A DNA stretch of 64,000 nucleotides from Agapetus fuscipes (GCA_951799405.1 OX637336.1:17031479-17095478), one strand, 5' to 3'. Shown: positions 31,103-41,861, numbered from the stretch's first letter. Numbers and translations: made by a program. Notes: generated by a model from the sequence alone, not told the origin.

Positions 31103-31374
31103 GTAACCGTTCAACAATTACTTTTGCATTTTACGCTTGTGGTCGCCACTCTTGTAAAATGGCTCCGCTGAATATTATATACAGCGCTGATAATTGCAAA
31201 GGAAATCTTAATGGCGAAATTTCTAAATTGCAGCTCCATTTAGGTAGGTATATTATGTAATTCAACTCCCTGCATAAAATTTACTTTTTTTTTTTTTTAA
31301 ATAAGAAAAAGTCTTTCAGTCTTAACCTTTGGATTAACACAACAACAATAAAATCTTAAGCTGATTTGGCTAAG
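31103..31374. other. No feature recognised
   Basis: T-run near 31290; otherwise unassigned. Confidence 0.3.
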
Positions 31375-31705
31375 GTCCGCTCGATAGCCCAGTTAGAAGA
31401 GTGCTTGCATTCCATGCCGAGAGCTCGGGTTCGAATCCTACCGAGCGCGAGGGTGTCAGCAATGATTTCCCGGTTCGGTGTTTATTTCAAAACCTAAAAA
31501 AAAATATCGGCAATGTTTACTCAGCCTTCACAAGAAATGAGTACCAGCCCCCTCGGGAGCTGGAAACCTCCACTTCAACTGAAGTGGTGGACGTAAGGCC
31601 GGCCTCCTTACCTGTTAAAAAAAAAGGTTCCACTCACCACATGTGAGACCCTTCGGGGATAATGCAGCAAGCACTACACTATGTGTGTAGCTTAGTTGCG
31701 TTTCA
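31375..31705 (+). repeat. SINE-C, full length
   Basis: GGTCCGCTCGATAGCCCAG head, B box GGTTCGAATCC, TTCGGTGTTTATTTC body and GTGTGTAGCTTAGTTGCG end. Confidence 0.95.
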
Positions 31706-32444
31706 TATTTTGTTGTGAATTATACCTTTAGGTCCGACCTCCATCGAAAGAGGAACATCAAGTTGAATAAATCGTCCAATCTTGCATGAAAAACAACATC
31801 AATCGTGTACATTTTTGAAAAATAAAAAAAATTGTGTCGTTTTCCCAAAAAAATATGTAGAAAACCAGATGGGATCTTAAATGTTGGTATTGCAAGCGAA
31901 TAGAAGCACATAATATGGGTTCGGGATTTTCGTTAACTCTGATTTTTCGCGGTGCATTAGATATGCTGAAAGTAACTATTCGTAAAATTGGCGAAACCCG
32001 TAATCATTTCGCACTCTGACCGCTATTTTCGATGAAACATCAATATATTGAATAAAATAGGGCCAAGGTGTGAACCTTTTCGTACACCATGACGCGTATT
32101 AAAAAAATGACCCACATGTTGCAAGTGTGATTATATAAAGACCATATTACTTTTTAAATCGACTGCTCCAAGGAAGACACTAAGTAAAAAAAGATAGTTT
32201 TGCAGGAGAGCCAATTAAATGTTATTTATTCCATGGAGAACAATACCTAAACTATTTTTTACATTCATTTATTAACGAATTTAAAAGAGATAGAGACACG
32301 TCTGTCATCTTGGAATGAAGATAATGATTTGTTACCTTCAGAAATGGAAATAAGTCAAAAACCTCAATTTCGGAGTTCCTTCCTTCTTCCTTGGAGCAGT
32401 CGAAATGATATATTATGACGGTTTTCCATAAAATCTTGCAAGTT
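31706..32444 (-). other. Mostly unassigned; RT-motif remnant at 32040-32110
   Basis: On the - strand the segment reads HGVRKGSHLGPILFNI, resembling the GVPQGS-LGPLLF block of Jockey/L2-type reverse transcriptases. No other RT block could be found nearby. Confidence 0.4.
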
Positions 32445-32690
32445 TAATCTAAGTTGCAGACTTACCCATAGAAATGTTTAAGAATTATTTAAATGCAGAT
32501 ACACAAAGGAAACGCATGCAAAGTTTTATTAGCATGTTGTATGTTCTTATATATATATAAAACAAATCTGCAATATATGTTGCTCAAGGCACTTACCACC
32601 CATGCTGCACTTTTTCCAAGGCCATCTCTGTTTTACTGAAAGGCAGTAAGAGTTGCAAAAATGTCCAGGAGAGCGTTTTAAAGGTTTTTA
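32445..32690. repeat. Two old A-repeat fragments in opposite orientation
   Basis: 32447-32550 resembles the A 3' part on the - strand (TTTAATCTAAGTTGCAGA). 32590-32670 resembles the 5' part on the + strand (CACCCATGCTGCACTTTTTCC). Highly diverged. Confidence 0.4.
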
Positions 32691-33034
32691 CTCTCTTATA
32701 TGCATTATGCTGATGGTCATTTTTAGCATTCATCACGTTACCCTAAGAATGTATATTTTTAATAGAATTATATAATGTTACATATTACAAAGGAAAATTT
32801 TAATAATAATCGTATCATTTTCAGATCATAAAAACTTACAAAAACAAAACAAAAATATTTTCCCCAAAAAATGTATATATTTGCATAAAATGTCCAGTTT
32901 TTACAAATTGAATTTGAGAGTAAACACAATACCTTTGATGTAGTGGCAATATGTACATTAAATAACACCGTTTTTGTGCGTCCATTATGTATTTAAAAAA
33001 AACACATTAAAAAAAAGGTAAGGATCAGAAATGG
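32691..33034. other. No feature recognised
   Basis: Very AT-rich; short frames on the - strand look random. Confidence 0.35.
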
Positions 33035-33058
33035 AGAAGAATATTATATGTAGGGCAA

Positions 33059-33508
33059 GTGAGTACCAACCTTGGTCACTTAGTAAAAAATACCTTTAGT
33101 TGCGCCTATTATACCAACAGTAATATAGGTCAAATATTATTCAACAATAAGGATAAGATTGAACGTATGGATGGTGGGGGTGTATATCGATTATCTTGTA
33201 ATGACTGCAATTCCGTATATGTTGGACAAACTTCCAGATCTATAAATGTAAGGTTGAAAGAACATAAGAGGGCTTTTAGGGGTTTGTCTGGTTATTCGGA
33301 GATGGCGGACCACTGTATCGAAAATGACCACTCGTTCAATAATGACGGTGTCAGGGTTCTCCATTCCGGATGCAAGGGCAGACAACTAATTGCCCTAGAA
33401 ACTTTAGAAATCCACAAACATAAAAATTCTAATTCTTACAATTTGGTCAATGTCCAAATTCCTGCTGCCTCACCTTTGTTATTAACTAATTGTGCTTCTT
33501 TATCGTGA
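33059..33508 (+). pseudogene. GIY-YIG endonuclease C-terminus of a Penelope-like element
   Basis: In Penelope-like elements this domain nicks target DNA. The frame shows GGGVYRLSCNDC followed by SVYVGQTSRS, the GIY-YIG pair with the CxxC typical of these elements. Then come RLKEHKRAF, an H-x5-H pair in DHCIENDHSF (second half of the CCHH cluster) and a Glu in IALETLEIHK at the catalytic position. It ends with a natural stop at 33506-33508. About 150 residues remain; the RT core that should precede it is absent, so the start shown is only the first Met of the surviving frame. Confidence 0.85.
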
Positions 33509-33785
33509 CTTATTAATTTGATTTCTCTACGGTTTTTGTTTTGTCAATTTTTTAATATTGTAATTATAATATGTGTCATCTCATTATTGTACCTATTTAC
33601 ATAAATTATTATTTTTATTTAGATTTCTCTATGGTTTGTTGTTTTGTCAATTTGTTATATCATTATATAATATTGTAATTATATTATGTGTCATTTCCTT
33701 ATTGTACCTATTTGTCGTACCTAAATCATTATTTTTATTTTATTTCTCTATGGTATTTGTCTTGTCAATTTTTGTAATTTAGTAT

Positions 33786-33825
33786 CCTCTTGATAATGAC
33801 GTGAATAAGTCGAAAGTACTTGAGG
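33786..33825 (+). ncRNA. Hammerhead-ribozyme-like motif
   Basis: Helix I CCTC/GAGG (33786-33789, 33822-33825), a degenerate core TTGATAAT, helix II GAC/GTC (33798-33800, 33809-33811), GAAA (33812-33815), then the self-complementary AGTACT as a minimal helix III and CTT at the cleavage position. Hammerheads with very short helix III are known in Penelope-like elements. The first core base is T and not C, so activity is doubtful. Confidence 0.45.
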
Positions 33826-33850
33826 TGGAAATAAAAACTCAATTTGTGAA

Positions 33851-34494
33851 AATAAAACTCTGTGTTTTTTATAATTTTTTATAATTACTTATAAAAAAAA
33901 TGCCGTCTGTTTTTGTATCTCGCTGGATATTTTGAGTTTCGTATTTTACCACCCTTCCCCATCTAGCCTTTGGCATAATCACTTGTTTAATCATCAACAA
34001 AAAGGTTTTTTGTCCCTCTGTCCTCTGGAGAGCAGTCCTTTAGGGACTTCCCCTATACTTATCCATATATTATGTATTCATCCCTTACTAATAAATATAA
34101 TCATATAATTTTATGTACGAAACAACCTCAAAAATCGTTGCACGTTGAAAGAAAATCAAAAACAAAAAACAAAATCATCATCTAAACTCTTACTAGTCCA
34201 CTTCTGAACATAGGCCTTATGCAGGCGCGTGCATAGGGTTTAAGCAAACACATATAAGATAAATATTTCTCCCATTCTTTTAAATAACTCATTTAAAATT
34301 GGCTGATGTGTAAACGATGGCTCCGATCGAACTTAAATTTTGAATTTGAATATCAAGTTTAAACAGTTTTTTTACCATATATTGCCTACCTATTAGGCGC
34401 ATGTGCCTGTATGGGATGCACGCCCCTGGCCTGTGACTCTCTCCGACCTCGACCAAGTCATCTGACCATCTTTTGGTGTTCTCGAGAATCTTAA
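33851..34494. other. No feature recognised
   Basis: Unassigned; short GC-balanced stretches near 34220 and 34400. Confidence 0.35.
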
Positions 34495-34580
34495 TTTTCG
34501 AGTCCTTGGCGGGGATCGAACCCTAGCCCTCATTTGTTGAACGCAAACATTCTACCAACTTAACTATCGATTGGACCTAA
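34495..34580 (-). repeat. tRNA-like SINE head
   Basis: The - strand has GATAGTTAAGTTGGTAGAATG (A box) and GGTTCGATCCCC (B box), close to SINE-C. The expected SINE-C body is not seen beyond. Confidence 0.55.
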
Positions 34581-34677
34581 TTGTAATGCAAAATTTAAAT
34601 AAATAAAACTACATCTGTGTTTATCAAAAGCACGTTTAATTTTGTACAAAGTGTAGGTACCTATTCTTCCTATGATT

Positions 34678-34916
34678 CCTTGACTTATAGGTTGGTATGA
34701 GGCTGACCACCCATACTGTAAAAAAATGTTCACACCTGTTTCAGTGAAGGTCCGCAAAAGTTGCAGAGTTCATTTGAGATTTAGATTTTCATTTCAAAGT
34801 ACACATGCAGAATTTGTCAGCGCGAACTTACACGTGTCTGTTTGTGAACATGCATTTATTTAATATGAATTGTAAACGTTAATATATCTTTGCAACTCAG
34901 ATTATAGATTATATAT
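34678..34916 (+). repeat. A1-repeat
   Basis: CCTTGACTTATAGG start. It lacks the TTGCCAATGTCACC stretch, so the core hairpin is lost. Ends GCAACTCAGATTATAGATTA. Confidence 0.9.
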
Positions 34917-35199
34917 AGTACCTAACGTTTTTTTTACTGTTAGGTCGTACGACCTTTTACATCGAACGACATTCGAGTTATTTGAAATACGAGCTTCCAG
35001 CGATTGTCCACAGTTTGTTTCAGCGTCCACCCTTTTTTTTTTGAGTCGTGAACTTTTTCAATTTCACTGGAAAATTCTACACATGGTTCCGTGTTGAAAA
35101 ACCACCCGTGCTTTTAAGTACAAATATTGAGTTTAATTTCGTAAATAACTTTTATAGCCCTCCAGCTAATGGTGGACAATTTTGTGCTTGAATTGTATC

Positions 35200-35310
35200 T
35201 GCCCCTATCTTGGTACGAGACTGACCACCATTACTGTATAAAATGGTACACTGTTTCAAAGGAATGCAGCGTTGGTTGCAGATTTTATGCTCCTTTGAGA
35301 AGTCAGGTAT
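35200..35310 (+). repeat. A-repeat, strongly diverged
   Basis: GGTACGAGACTGACCACCAT, TACTGTATAAAATGGTACAC and GTTGCAGATTTTATGCTCC follow the A order. Confidence 0.55.
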
Positions 35311-35324
35311 AGATTGGTTTCATC

Positions 35325-35490
35325 ATAATTTAGTTACGTCTATCCATTTACTTTGAAGTCTTGAACACGTGTCTTCACCTAAATATGCTTGGATTGAGGT
35401 TCCTTTCCTTCGTGTATAGGCTTCCAGCAATTTGAAAAAATATATAACTTTGAATGAGTAACCATGTGCTGTGACTCTTTCTGACATGTT
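35325..35490 (+). repeat. E-repeat, strongly diverged
   Basis: CCATTTACTTTGAAGTCTTG and ACTTTGAATGAGTAACCATG correspond in order and spacing to the 10190-10440 copy. Confidence 0.4.
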
Positions 35491-35639
35491 CGTTTAGGTT
35501 TTCTTAGGTTTGGTTCAGCATGTGCTGATGTAATTAAAATTTCTGATGTAATTAAAATTTCGGTGATTTATTGTCGTACAATTTATTTCAAATTCGGTTC
35601 ACATACTGAGTCAATTTTACACCTTTACAATGCAACGGT

Positions 35640-35855
35640 CGCTTGACTTTACCCGCTACAAAAGTCTTGGCCCTTTTATATAGCAAGAACAAGAATCATA
35701 CTCGTATCATTGAGAATAGGAACATGCGAGACTGTACTAGAACATCCGACCAAACACTCGAGATCTCGAAAGATACCTACACGTTATAAAAGTATGCACA
35801 TCTATTTATTTCTAGAGTGACTTCACAGACAGTAACTTAAACAAACAAAACACAC
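35640..35855 (+). repeat. F-repeat, possible solo-LTR piece
   Basis: Contains a TATA-like CCTTTTATATAGCAAG and a second TTATAAAAG. TACTAGAACATCCGACCAA is shared with 51045-51080. No terminal dinucleotides or target duplication could be fixed. Confidence 0.3.
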
Positions 35856-35861
35856 AATTAT

Positions 35862-36050
35862 ATGCTGAAGTGATGTTTTCCGGGATCTGTTGCCCTTGTC
35901 TGTGGGAGCTGGAGCTTCCGGAAGTTTTACCCTTCTTCAGCGTGAAGTATGATGATGAAGAAGCCCATCGTAGAAATGGTCAAAACGTCCGGAAGCTCCA
36001 GCTCCCACAGACCACGGCAACAGATCCCGGAAAACATCACTCCAGCATCA
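35862..36050. repeat. Fold-back hairpin, ~65-bp arms
   Basis: The left arm 35862-35930 is the near-exact inverse of 35982-36050 (TGATGTTTTCCGGGATCTG, GTCTGTGGGAGCTGGAGCTT). The loop holds two facing CTTCTTCA motifs with ACGTTTTGACCATTTC, similar to the Penelope-like motif at 16640-16700. Confidence 0.85.
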
Positions 36051-36507
36051 TCAGCCGGCCGTGTAAGCCAAAACTCTTACATAATTGCATATTCGTAATA
36101 GTGTGATAAAAAGTTATGTAAGTTCTGCTGTGAAAAAACGTATTAGGAATAAATGTGTGTTCAAAGGATCAATCAAGCTAAAACGTTTTTTGTTTATATT
36201 TATATTACAAAGATCAATGTATTTTTAGCCTTCCTTGCTTACTTTTGCCTTCACAGATTTCTCGCCCCCGGTTATCACCCATGCCCTTCCTTTCTACAAG
36301 ACACGCTTTAAAGAATATATCGGTCAAGTTTCTCCTTTACTAAGCAAGTACAGAATGCCCACGTGTGTGTGTCATTTGAACTGCTTTTCAGAGGCCGCGG
36401 ATCCGACCCATTCATTCCGTCCCTTTGAAAGTAAAAGGCTGTGCTGACAGGCGCAGTAAGAAAGGACAGTAGATGAATGTAAAGGTTGGTTTACCAACAA
36501 CTCTTTG
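36051..36507 (+). other. Unassigned; acceptor-like site before an open frame
   Basis: A good acceptor (TTTGCCTTCACAG) at 36256 precedes a 64-codon open stretch ending in a stop at 36447 (DFSPPVITHALPFYK at its start). No donor or homology supports it as an exon, so it is recorded only as a possibility. Confidence 0.2.
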
Positions 36508-36548
36508 AGCGGTGCGTAGTCCAGTGGTTAGCGCTTCGGACTCGTAAA
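36508..36548 (+). repeat. SINE-B head scrap
   Basis: GGTGCGTAGTCCAGTGGTTA and CGCTTCGGACTCGTAAA, then unrelated sequence. Confidence 0.7.
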
Positions 36549-36772
36549 GTGTAATAATTGGTTTAACACGTGAAAAGTCGCCACGTGAATGTTATGCGAG
36601 GGATGCACGTATGATATTAAAACACCGCAATATTAATTTACGCAATTGTTTCACGTGTTCAACAATATCTTTGCATTTGATGGAAAAAATATCTTGTAGA
36701 TGTTTTTGACGAAATTCTTCATCGAAATATATTTTTTTTGATTATCAATTTTTTCAATGGTGCGTTAATTGC

Positions 36773-37010
36773 TTGGTATGAGGGTGACTCCCATGTTGTA
36801 TAAACTTGGTTCACTTTTGCCAATGTTACTCCGTTTCAGGGAAGAACGGCAAGAGTTGCAAGGCTTATGTTCATGTGAGGTTATTTTTTTCTTTTGTAAG
36901 TGCACAGACATCATGTATAAGCGCAAGCTTACACGTGTATGCCTGTGGACGTGCCTTGAGTGTAAGCCTTAAATGCCAATATATCTTTGCAATTTTAAGA
37001 TTAAATAACA
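36773..37010 (+). repeat. A-repeat
   Basis: TTGGTATGAGGGTGACTCCC to TTGCAATTTTAAGATTAAAT; the CTCCGTTTCAGGGAAGAACGG core remains. Confidence 0.85.
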
Positions 37011-37654
37011 TAGACAGACATCTGATAATGCAGGGAAAGAAAGCTAGAGCTGCAAAATTATCGTTCATTTGCTGTTGTATGCTCTTCTGTCTGTTTCTTT
37101 CATGGGGAGCGAATTAAGATGTAAAAAAAAAACACTTTCGCACTTTCTTACTAATATCGCCAACTATCCTGATGTGAACGGCCTATAGGTGTATCTCTAG
37201 GGGTGGTTCATCGCTCCGAATGCAGGGGTCGTAACTCTAATTCCCGCCACATGAAATAGTAAATGGGTGAAGTTGGACGCGTACGCGGACCCAAGAAAAC
37301 TACCCCTTTCTGCAAACGCCACGGCAATTTTTTTATTTCCGAGTCTACTATGTATTACGTTAATATAAAGAGTAGAAGTTAGTAGTTAAAATAAGTAGAT
37401 GAATAAATCACTCTAAATGTTGAGTTTTTTACTTGTTTAATTCATTTATGAAAAAAAAAAATTGGAGTTTTTTTTGTTTATTTTTTATTTTTCTGAAATG
37501 CTGGGAAATAGACGGATAAGTTAATACATGAATGTAAATGCTAACGGTGTTTTTCACATACAGCCGTGATTAAACACCTATCTAACGTGACTTTTCCAAA
37601 AAAAAAACAATGATCTGTAGATCAGCTATGGAACAATTGTTTTGTAATAAGCGC
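37011..37654. other. No feature recognised
   Basis: AT-rich, unassigned. Confidence 0.35.
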
Positions 37655-37659
37655 TTTTA

Positions 37660-38412
37660 GTGAATGAAGCTTTGTTAGGTAACCATTTGAAGTTGAATGC
37701 AAGTAAGACGAAAGTATTGATTTTTGAAAGAGATGATGAAAATATGAATTATGAATTTAAAATTAATGGAATGAATGTTGATGTCGTAAATGAGTTTGTA
37801 TACCTGGGAAGTAAGTTTGAAAAAGATGGAAGAATGACCGGTGAATTTGAAAGAAGAATAATGAAAGGCAGGTGTGTACTGGGTGCGACCGCTTGCATCG
37901 CCAGGAACCAAAATCTCTCAAAAAATGTTAGATTGGCGGTGCACGGTGGTATACTAGTGCCAACCTTGATGTATGGAAGTGAAGCCTGGACGGTGAGTGA
38001 AAGGGAAATTAGTAAAGTCCATACAGTAGAAATGGACTATCTAAGAAGTATGATTGGGAAAAAACGAAGTGACAGGGTGAGGAATGATTTTGTAAGAGAA
38101 GAATGTGGTGTAAGGGAAAGTGTGAAAGTGAAGATTAAAAGAAGTATGTTAAGATGGTTCGGGCATTTGGAGAGAATGAGTGATGAAAGATTGACGAAGA
38201 AAGTGTATGTTGCTAGAATAGATGGATGTCGTGGTAGAGGAAGACCGAGAAAAGTATGGAAGGATCAAATCTCTGAAATAGCGAATGAATGGGATATCCA
38301 GAGTCATAATAAAAGGAGGACTTGTATGAAAAAGGTTATGACTCTGGATGAAATGAAAGAAGTATGCAAGGACAGGAAGAAGTGGCGGCTAATCTGCAAT
38401 GCTGATTTTTAA
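37660..38412 (+). pseudogene. RTE reverse transcriptase C-terminal part, 250 codons
   Basis: Starts after the YADD box in the RT thumb region (LGNHLKLNASKTKVLIFE) and continues with FVYLGSKFEKDGRM, VPTLMYGSEAWTVSE and RWFGHLERMSDERLTKKVY. The basic GCRGRGRPRKVWKDQ segment and the terminal KDRKKWRLIC follow. The frame is intact to its stop, but the endonuclease and RT palm are missing, so it cannot work alone. It could still serve as template RNA for a full-length relative. Confidence 0.9.
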
Positions 38413-38538
38413 TGTTGGTTTATTGGCTTGCTACATTTTTTGCATAAGACATTTCTTTTTTTTTTACTTTTTTTGTATAGATTTATTTTTAAGGTTTTGT
38501 TGTTTTCTTATACTTAAATGTTATTTTTTACTCGTATT

Positions 38539-38790
38539 CCTTGACTTATAGGTTGGTATGAGGCTGACCACCCATACTGTAAAAAATGGTTCACTTTGCC
38601 ATTGTCACCCCTGTTTCAGGGAATGTCGGCAAGAGTTGCAGGGCTTATGTTCATTTGAGGTTTGGATTTTATTTGTAAGTACATAATCAGCATTTGTAAG
38701 CGCGAACTACACGTGTTTGTTTGTGGGCATACATCTGAGAGCTTTGAATGAATATATCCTTGCAACTTAGATTATAGATTATAGATTATA
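38539..38790 (+). repeat. A1-repeat forming the 3' end of the RTE
   Basis: CCTTGACTTATAGG to (GATTATA)n. Nearly identical to the lone copies at 30547 and 55158. Confidence 0.95.
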
Positions 38791-39000
38791 GTGCCTAAAT
38801 ATTCCTAAAGATTTGTTAATGTTCAAAAGAAATTAAATGTTTGTTTTTTATTAGTGCGTAATCTAACATTAGGAATTCGTATTTTAGCATGCTTCTGATG
38901 AATGTACGCGATGAAAATCAGGGCAATTTTAGATAATATACTCTGCAATTTTTGCCACCTTTTCCTGAAACAAATGAAAAAACGGGCGCGTAATATTTAT
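38791..39000. other. Short unassigned stretch
   Basis: Nothing clear; a CTGCAATTTTTGCCACCTTT piece at 38940 hints at an A-repeat scrap. Confidence 0.3.
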
Positions 39001-39297
39001 AATAGGATGATTTACTTGCTAAGCGCTGTATTGGTGTAAATTGCACCTCAAGAATCCTCTGCGACCTTGGTCGTTGCTATAGAAAGCGTCAAATCTCAAG
39101 CAAGACCCATTTACTGCAAGACTGAGTAGACCTTTGGTGACCGGTTATTTTAAAAACCAATGGGTTTTTCAACCCATCGAAAGGCATAGGTATTATTTGA
39201 AAATATAGTTTTTTTTCCTACTCCGCTAGGAATCGAACTTACGACCTTCGGATTACGAGCCCGTAGTGTGAACCACTAGACTACAGACTCTTCTATG
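39001..39297 (-). repeat. SINE-B, full length
   Basis: The - strand has the head GTAGTCTAGTGGTTCACACT, anticodon region GGGCTCGTAAT, a B-box-like GTTCGATTCCTAG, full body and a tail with AATAAATCATCC degraded to GTAAATCATCC. Confidence 0.9.
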
Positions 39298-39580
39298 TTT
39301 TAAAAATATCAATAAGTAAACTGTAAAGGTTTTCAAATTAGGTTTGCTATTTTTTTCAGAGAGGTATGGATTTTTTCATATTTTCAATTAAGTTTTACGA
39401 AAGAAAATTCCCTCGAGTTCAATTTCAAAAGTGACCGCCCGAGATCGTATAGCGGTTATCTTATGTAATATTGAAACACAAAAAATAAACTTTTCCCCTT
39501 ACCATTAACGGATTGGCCCACACACGTCTGCCGACCAGAACATATTTTTTCGTTACGTTCGCATAATTAAAATGCCTTGC
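39298..39580. other. No feature recognised
   Basis: Unassigned AT-rich DNA before the minisatellite. Confidence 0.3.
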
Positions 39581-40290
39581 TTTCGGGATGGTGGGTGAGG
39601 AAATGCCTTGCCCGTGAAGATGCCTTAACCGTAGGGTTGTGAAAAAATGCTTTACCTTAAGGTAGAGTGAAATGTAAAATAAACCACCAAACCCTAAAAA
39701 ATATTGAAATGCCTTGCCTTATTTTTTTTTGTTAAGAGTAGTAAGAAATGCTTTCCGTAAGATTTTCTTTCGGATAGCGTCAAATGCCTATCCTTGCGTT
39801 ATTGAGAAGGGAAATGCACTTCTTGGATAGTATGGAAATGCCTTATTTTATATCAAGATGGTATATGCGTTGTCTGTAATGCCTTCCATTTGATTGATAT
39901 TGATATGTCTTTCCGCGAGACTATTGATAAAATTAATGCCTTGCCCCAAAGATGGTAAATGATTGTTTTTTTTAAAGTCGGAAATGCCTTACTTAAAGAG
40001 TAGTGGGGAAACGTTTTTATTTGGAAAAAGAGAAAATATTTCCTTCAGGTGGTTGAAGAATTTCTTACCAAAAACATAAAAGTATCAGAAAATGTTTTTT
40101 CGGTATAAAAGCGTAAAAATAAATGCCTGCTTTTCTTGAGGTACTGGAAAACCGCTTCCGAAAGGATAGCGTCGAAATGCCTTGTCTTGGGATTGTGTGG
40201 AAATGCCTTACCTAGAAGGGCAGTGGGAAAATGCGTTCTGTTAGGGTAGAAAGAGAATGCCCTGCCCTAAGGGTAGCTGAAAATGTGTAC
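39581..40290 (+). repeat. Degenerate minisatellite, ~32-bp unit with GGAAATGCCTTGCC
   Basis: About 20 loosely spaced units. Most contain (GG)AAATGCCTT(G/A)CC followed by A/G-rich sequence and GGTAGTG. A few units are disrupted, including a TAAACCACCAAACCCTA insert at 39680 also seen at 45161. Both strands lack a long frame. Confidence 0.75.
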
Positions 40291-40399
40291 AGGTGTCTTA
40301 ACCTGACGGCACGCACGGAGCCTAAAAAAGTGATCCTGTGAGACCCGCAAGAGTTTCAAGGATTATTTTGGGGTTCGGTTGAAAGATTTTATCCTTAAC

Positions 40400-40480
40400 T
40401 TACACGTGCTCGCTTGTGGGCATACAATGAATGAATATGAGCCTTAAATGTCAAAATATTTTTCAACTAAGATGAAAGTT
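40400..40480 (+). repeat. A-repeat 3' fragment
   Basis: TTACACGTGCTCGCTTGTGG to TTTCAACTAAGATGAA. Confidence 0.65.
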
Positions 40481-40519
40481 TAAAGATAGAGTGGTCCTAC
40501 AATATTTTAGATGACTCCA

Positions 40520-40730
40520 ATCTGATAAAAAACCTACGTGCAATGTTTTTTTTTCAAATAGATTTGTGAAGATGCATATAATCCACCAACCTATTTTTCT
40601 TGGCTGATTGTCTTCATGCAAAAGCGGAAGCTTGTGTGCATGCAATGACATCTGTTGAACTAGGGTCGAAGTTATCGTCGATAGAACAAGGCTATGCTTG
40701 AACCGGTGCTAGTACCAACGCCTTTGTCCC
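40520..40730 (-). repeat. SINE-D
   Basis: The - strand body CTTCGACCCTAGTTCAACAG and GAAGACAATCAGCCAAGAAA match the other two copies. The tRNA-like head has decayed. Confidence 0.75.
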
Positions 40731-40959
40731 TCGACCATCCCAGTGACTGTCTTCGAATGTTTTCATAAGTTTGCCGTTTCTTTCAGTTAAAAATGTCTTT
40801 ACTACAACACGCAGTTAAAGTATTAATAAAATCACCATTGTGGTCGGTGTACACCATTTGATTATCAGTGTAGATTATCACATTAAACAAGGTGCCCAAC
40901 TCTTCAGGTGTATCTGTTGAGTTAGTTTCGGTTCCATGGTTGTCCTGTCTCTCTGGTGG

Positions 40960-41110
40960 CGTGCTGGCTCGCACCGCGGTCTGAATTAAGCAGCGATAAT
41001 CCGTGCCGGGGCGTTAATGCCTGCGTGAGTCCACCGCTGGGGTGTATCACAGGGTGTTCCTCCACCCCCGGGCAAACTGCTGTACCAACGGCTCACGTCT
41101 CCCCATACCA
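40960..41110. other. GC-rich island, unidentified
   Basis: Strikingly GC-rich against its surroundings (CACCGCTGGGGTGTATCACA, CCACCCCCGGGCAAACTG). No frame or repeat match. Confidence 0.35.
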
Positions 41111-41665
41111 TGCCATGCCCGGGTAATTGCAGCCGTTAAAAAATACTCTTCACATTAAAATGTTGCTTTGTAAATATGTTTTGTATCCTGAGACCAGAAA
41201 TTTGCAGAACATCAGTAACTACAAGTATAAACCATTTACTCGGCAGATTATAATGTCTCTTTGTCAATATGTATTGTGTCCTAAGACCAGGAATTTGCAG
41301 AACATCAGTACAGAAAGTATAAACTATTGTTTATTTGTTTATCTATAATGTAATTTCCAAAGAGATATATTAACAATTAAAATTAATAAATAAATCCCCA
41401 CAAACAGGCAAAAATGCTGCATGGGTAATTACAAATTAAAATTCAAACCTCAAATGACCATAAACCCTGCATTTTTTGCCAACCTTCCCTGAAACAGTGG
41501 TGACAGGCATTATTTTCTGTAAAATATTAGCCTCATACCAACCTATAAGTCAAGGAATTGCCCCCGGATAGTTACAGCATTTAAAAAATACCCTGTATTC
41601 TATACTGTTGCTTGGTAAATTTGTACTGTATTGTAAGATCAGGATTTTGTAGAATATCAATTCCG
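41111..41665 (+). repeat. ~110-bp unit in three copies, interrupted by an A-repeat
   Basis: GACCAGAAATTTGCAGAACA (41190) recurs at 41284 and, diverged, near 41637. The first and third copies share GTTAAAAAATACTC-type upstream sequence. An A-repeat on the - strand (41341-41556) lies between copies two and three. Confidence 0.6.
41341..41556 (-). repeat. A-repeat
   Basis: The start CCTTGACTTATAGGTTGG reads from 41556 downward; a short deletion removes part of the middle (AATGCCTG at the ATTGGCAAAG position). Confidence 0.85.
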
Positions 41666-41840
41666 GTACGTAGTCTAGTGGTAAGCGCTTCGGACTCGTA
41701 AATGGAAGGTCGTGACTTTAAATCGCGGCGGAGCACAAAAATACACCGTTTATATTTCAAAATAGCTCTTCGCTGGGTTGTAAAATACGAAAGACTGGCC
41801 ACCAAAGGTCCATCCAGCCTTATAGCACCTTACCTTATAA
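41662..41840 (+). repeat. SINE-B, 3'-truncated
   Basis: GGTACGTAGTCTAGTGG head, CGGACTCGTAA, decayed B box, body to CATCCAGCCTTATAGCA. Confidence 0.85.
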
Positions 41841-41861
41841 CACCCTTAGGAGAAAAGCGAC

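Larger units (their letters stand above)
33035..33850 (+). mobile_element. Penelope-like retroelement, 3' fragment
   Basis: Holds the GIY-YIG endonuclease coding end (33059-33508), a ~270-bp AT-rich 3' region with two diverged copies of a TTGTAATTATA-TATGTGTCAT unit, and a hammerhead-like motif at 33786-33825. The reverse transcriptase is missing, so it is 5'-truncated. Confidence 0.8.
37655..38790 (+). mobile_element. 5'-truncated RTE with A1-repeat as its 3' end
   Basis: Coding part 37660-38412, a 126-bp AT-rich spacer, then a complete A1-repeat (38539-38790) ending in (GATTATA)n. The same order and spacing occur at 42860-41862 (- strand). The two coding parts are nearly identical, so these are recent copies of one element. 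Confidence 0.85.

Noticed and set aside
30835..31260. Open frames rich in Arg-Tyr-Pro (+) and Gly-Ser-Gly-Glu (-)
   Set aside because: They are the translation of a 12-bp GC-rich minisatellite, open in several phases on both strands, so they are not evidence of a gene.
36235..36447. Frame after a good splice acceptor
   Set aside because: No donor, no homology and only one supporting signal; recorded as a possibility, not called as an exon.
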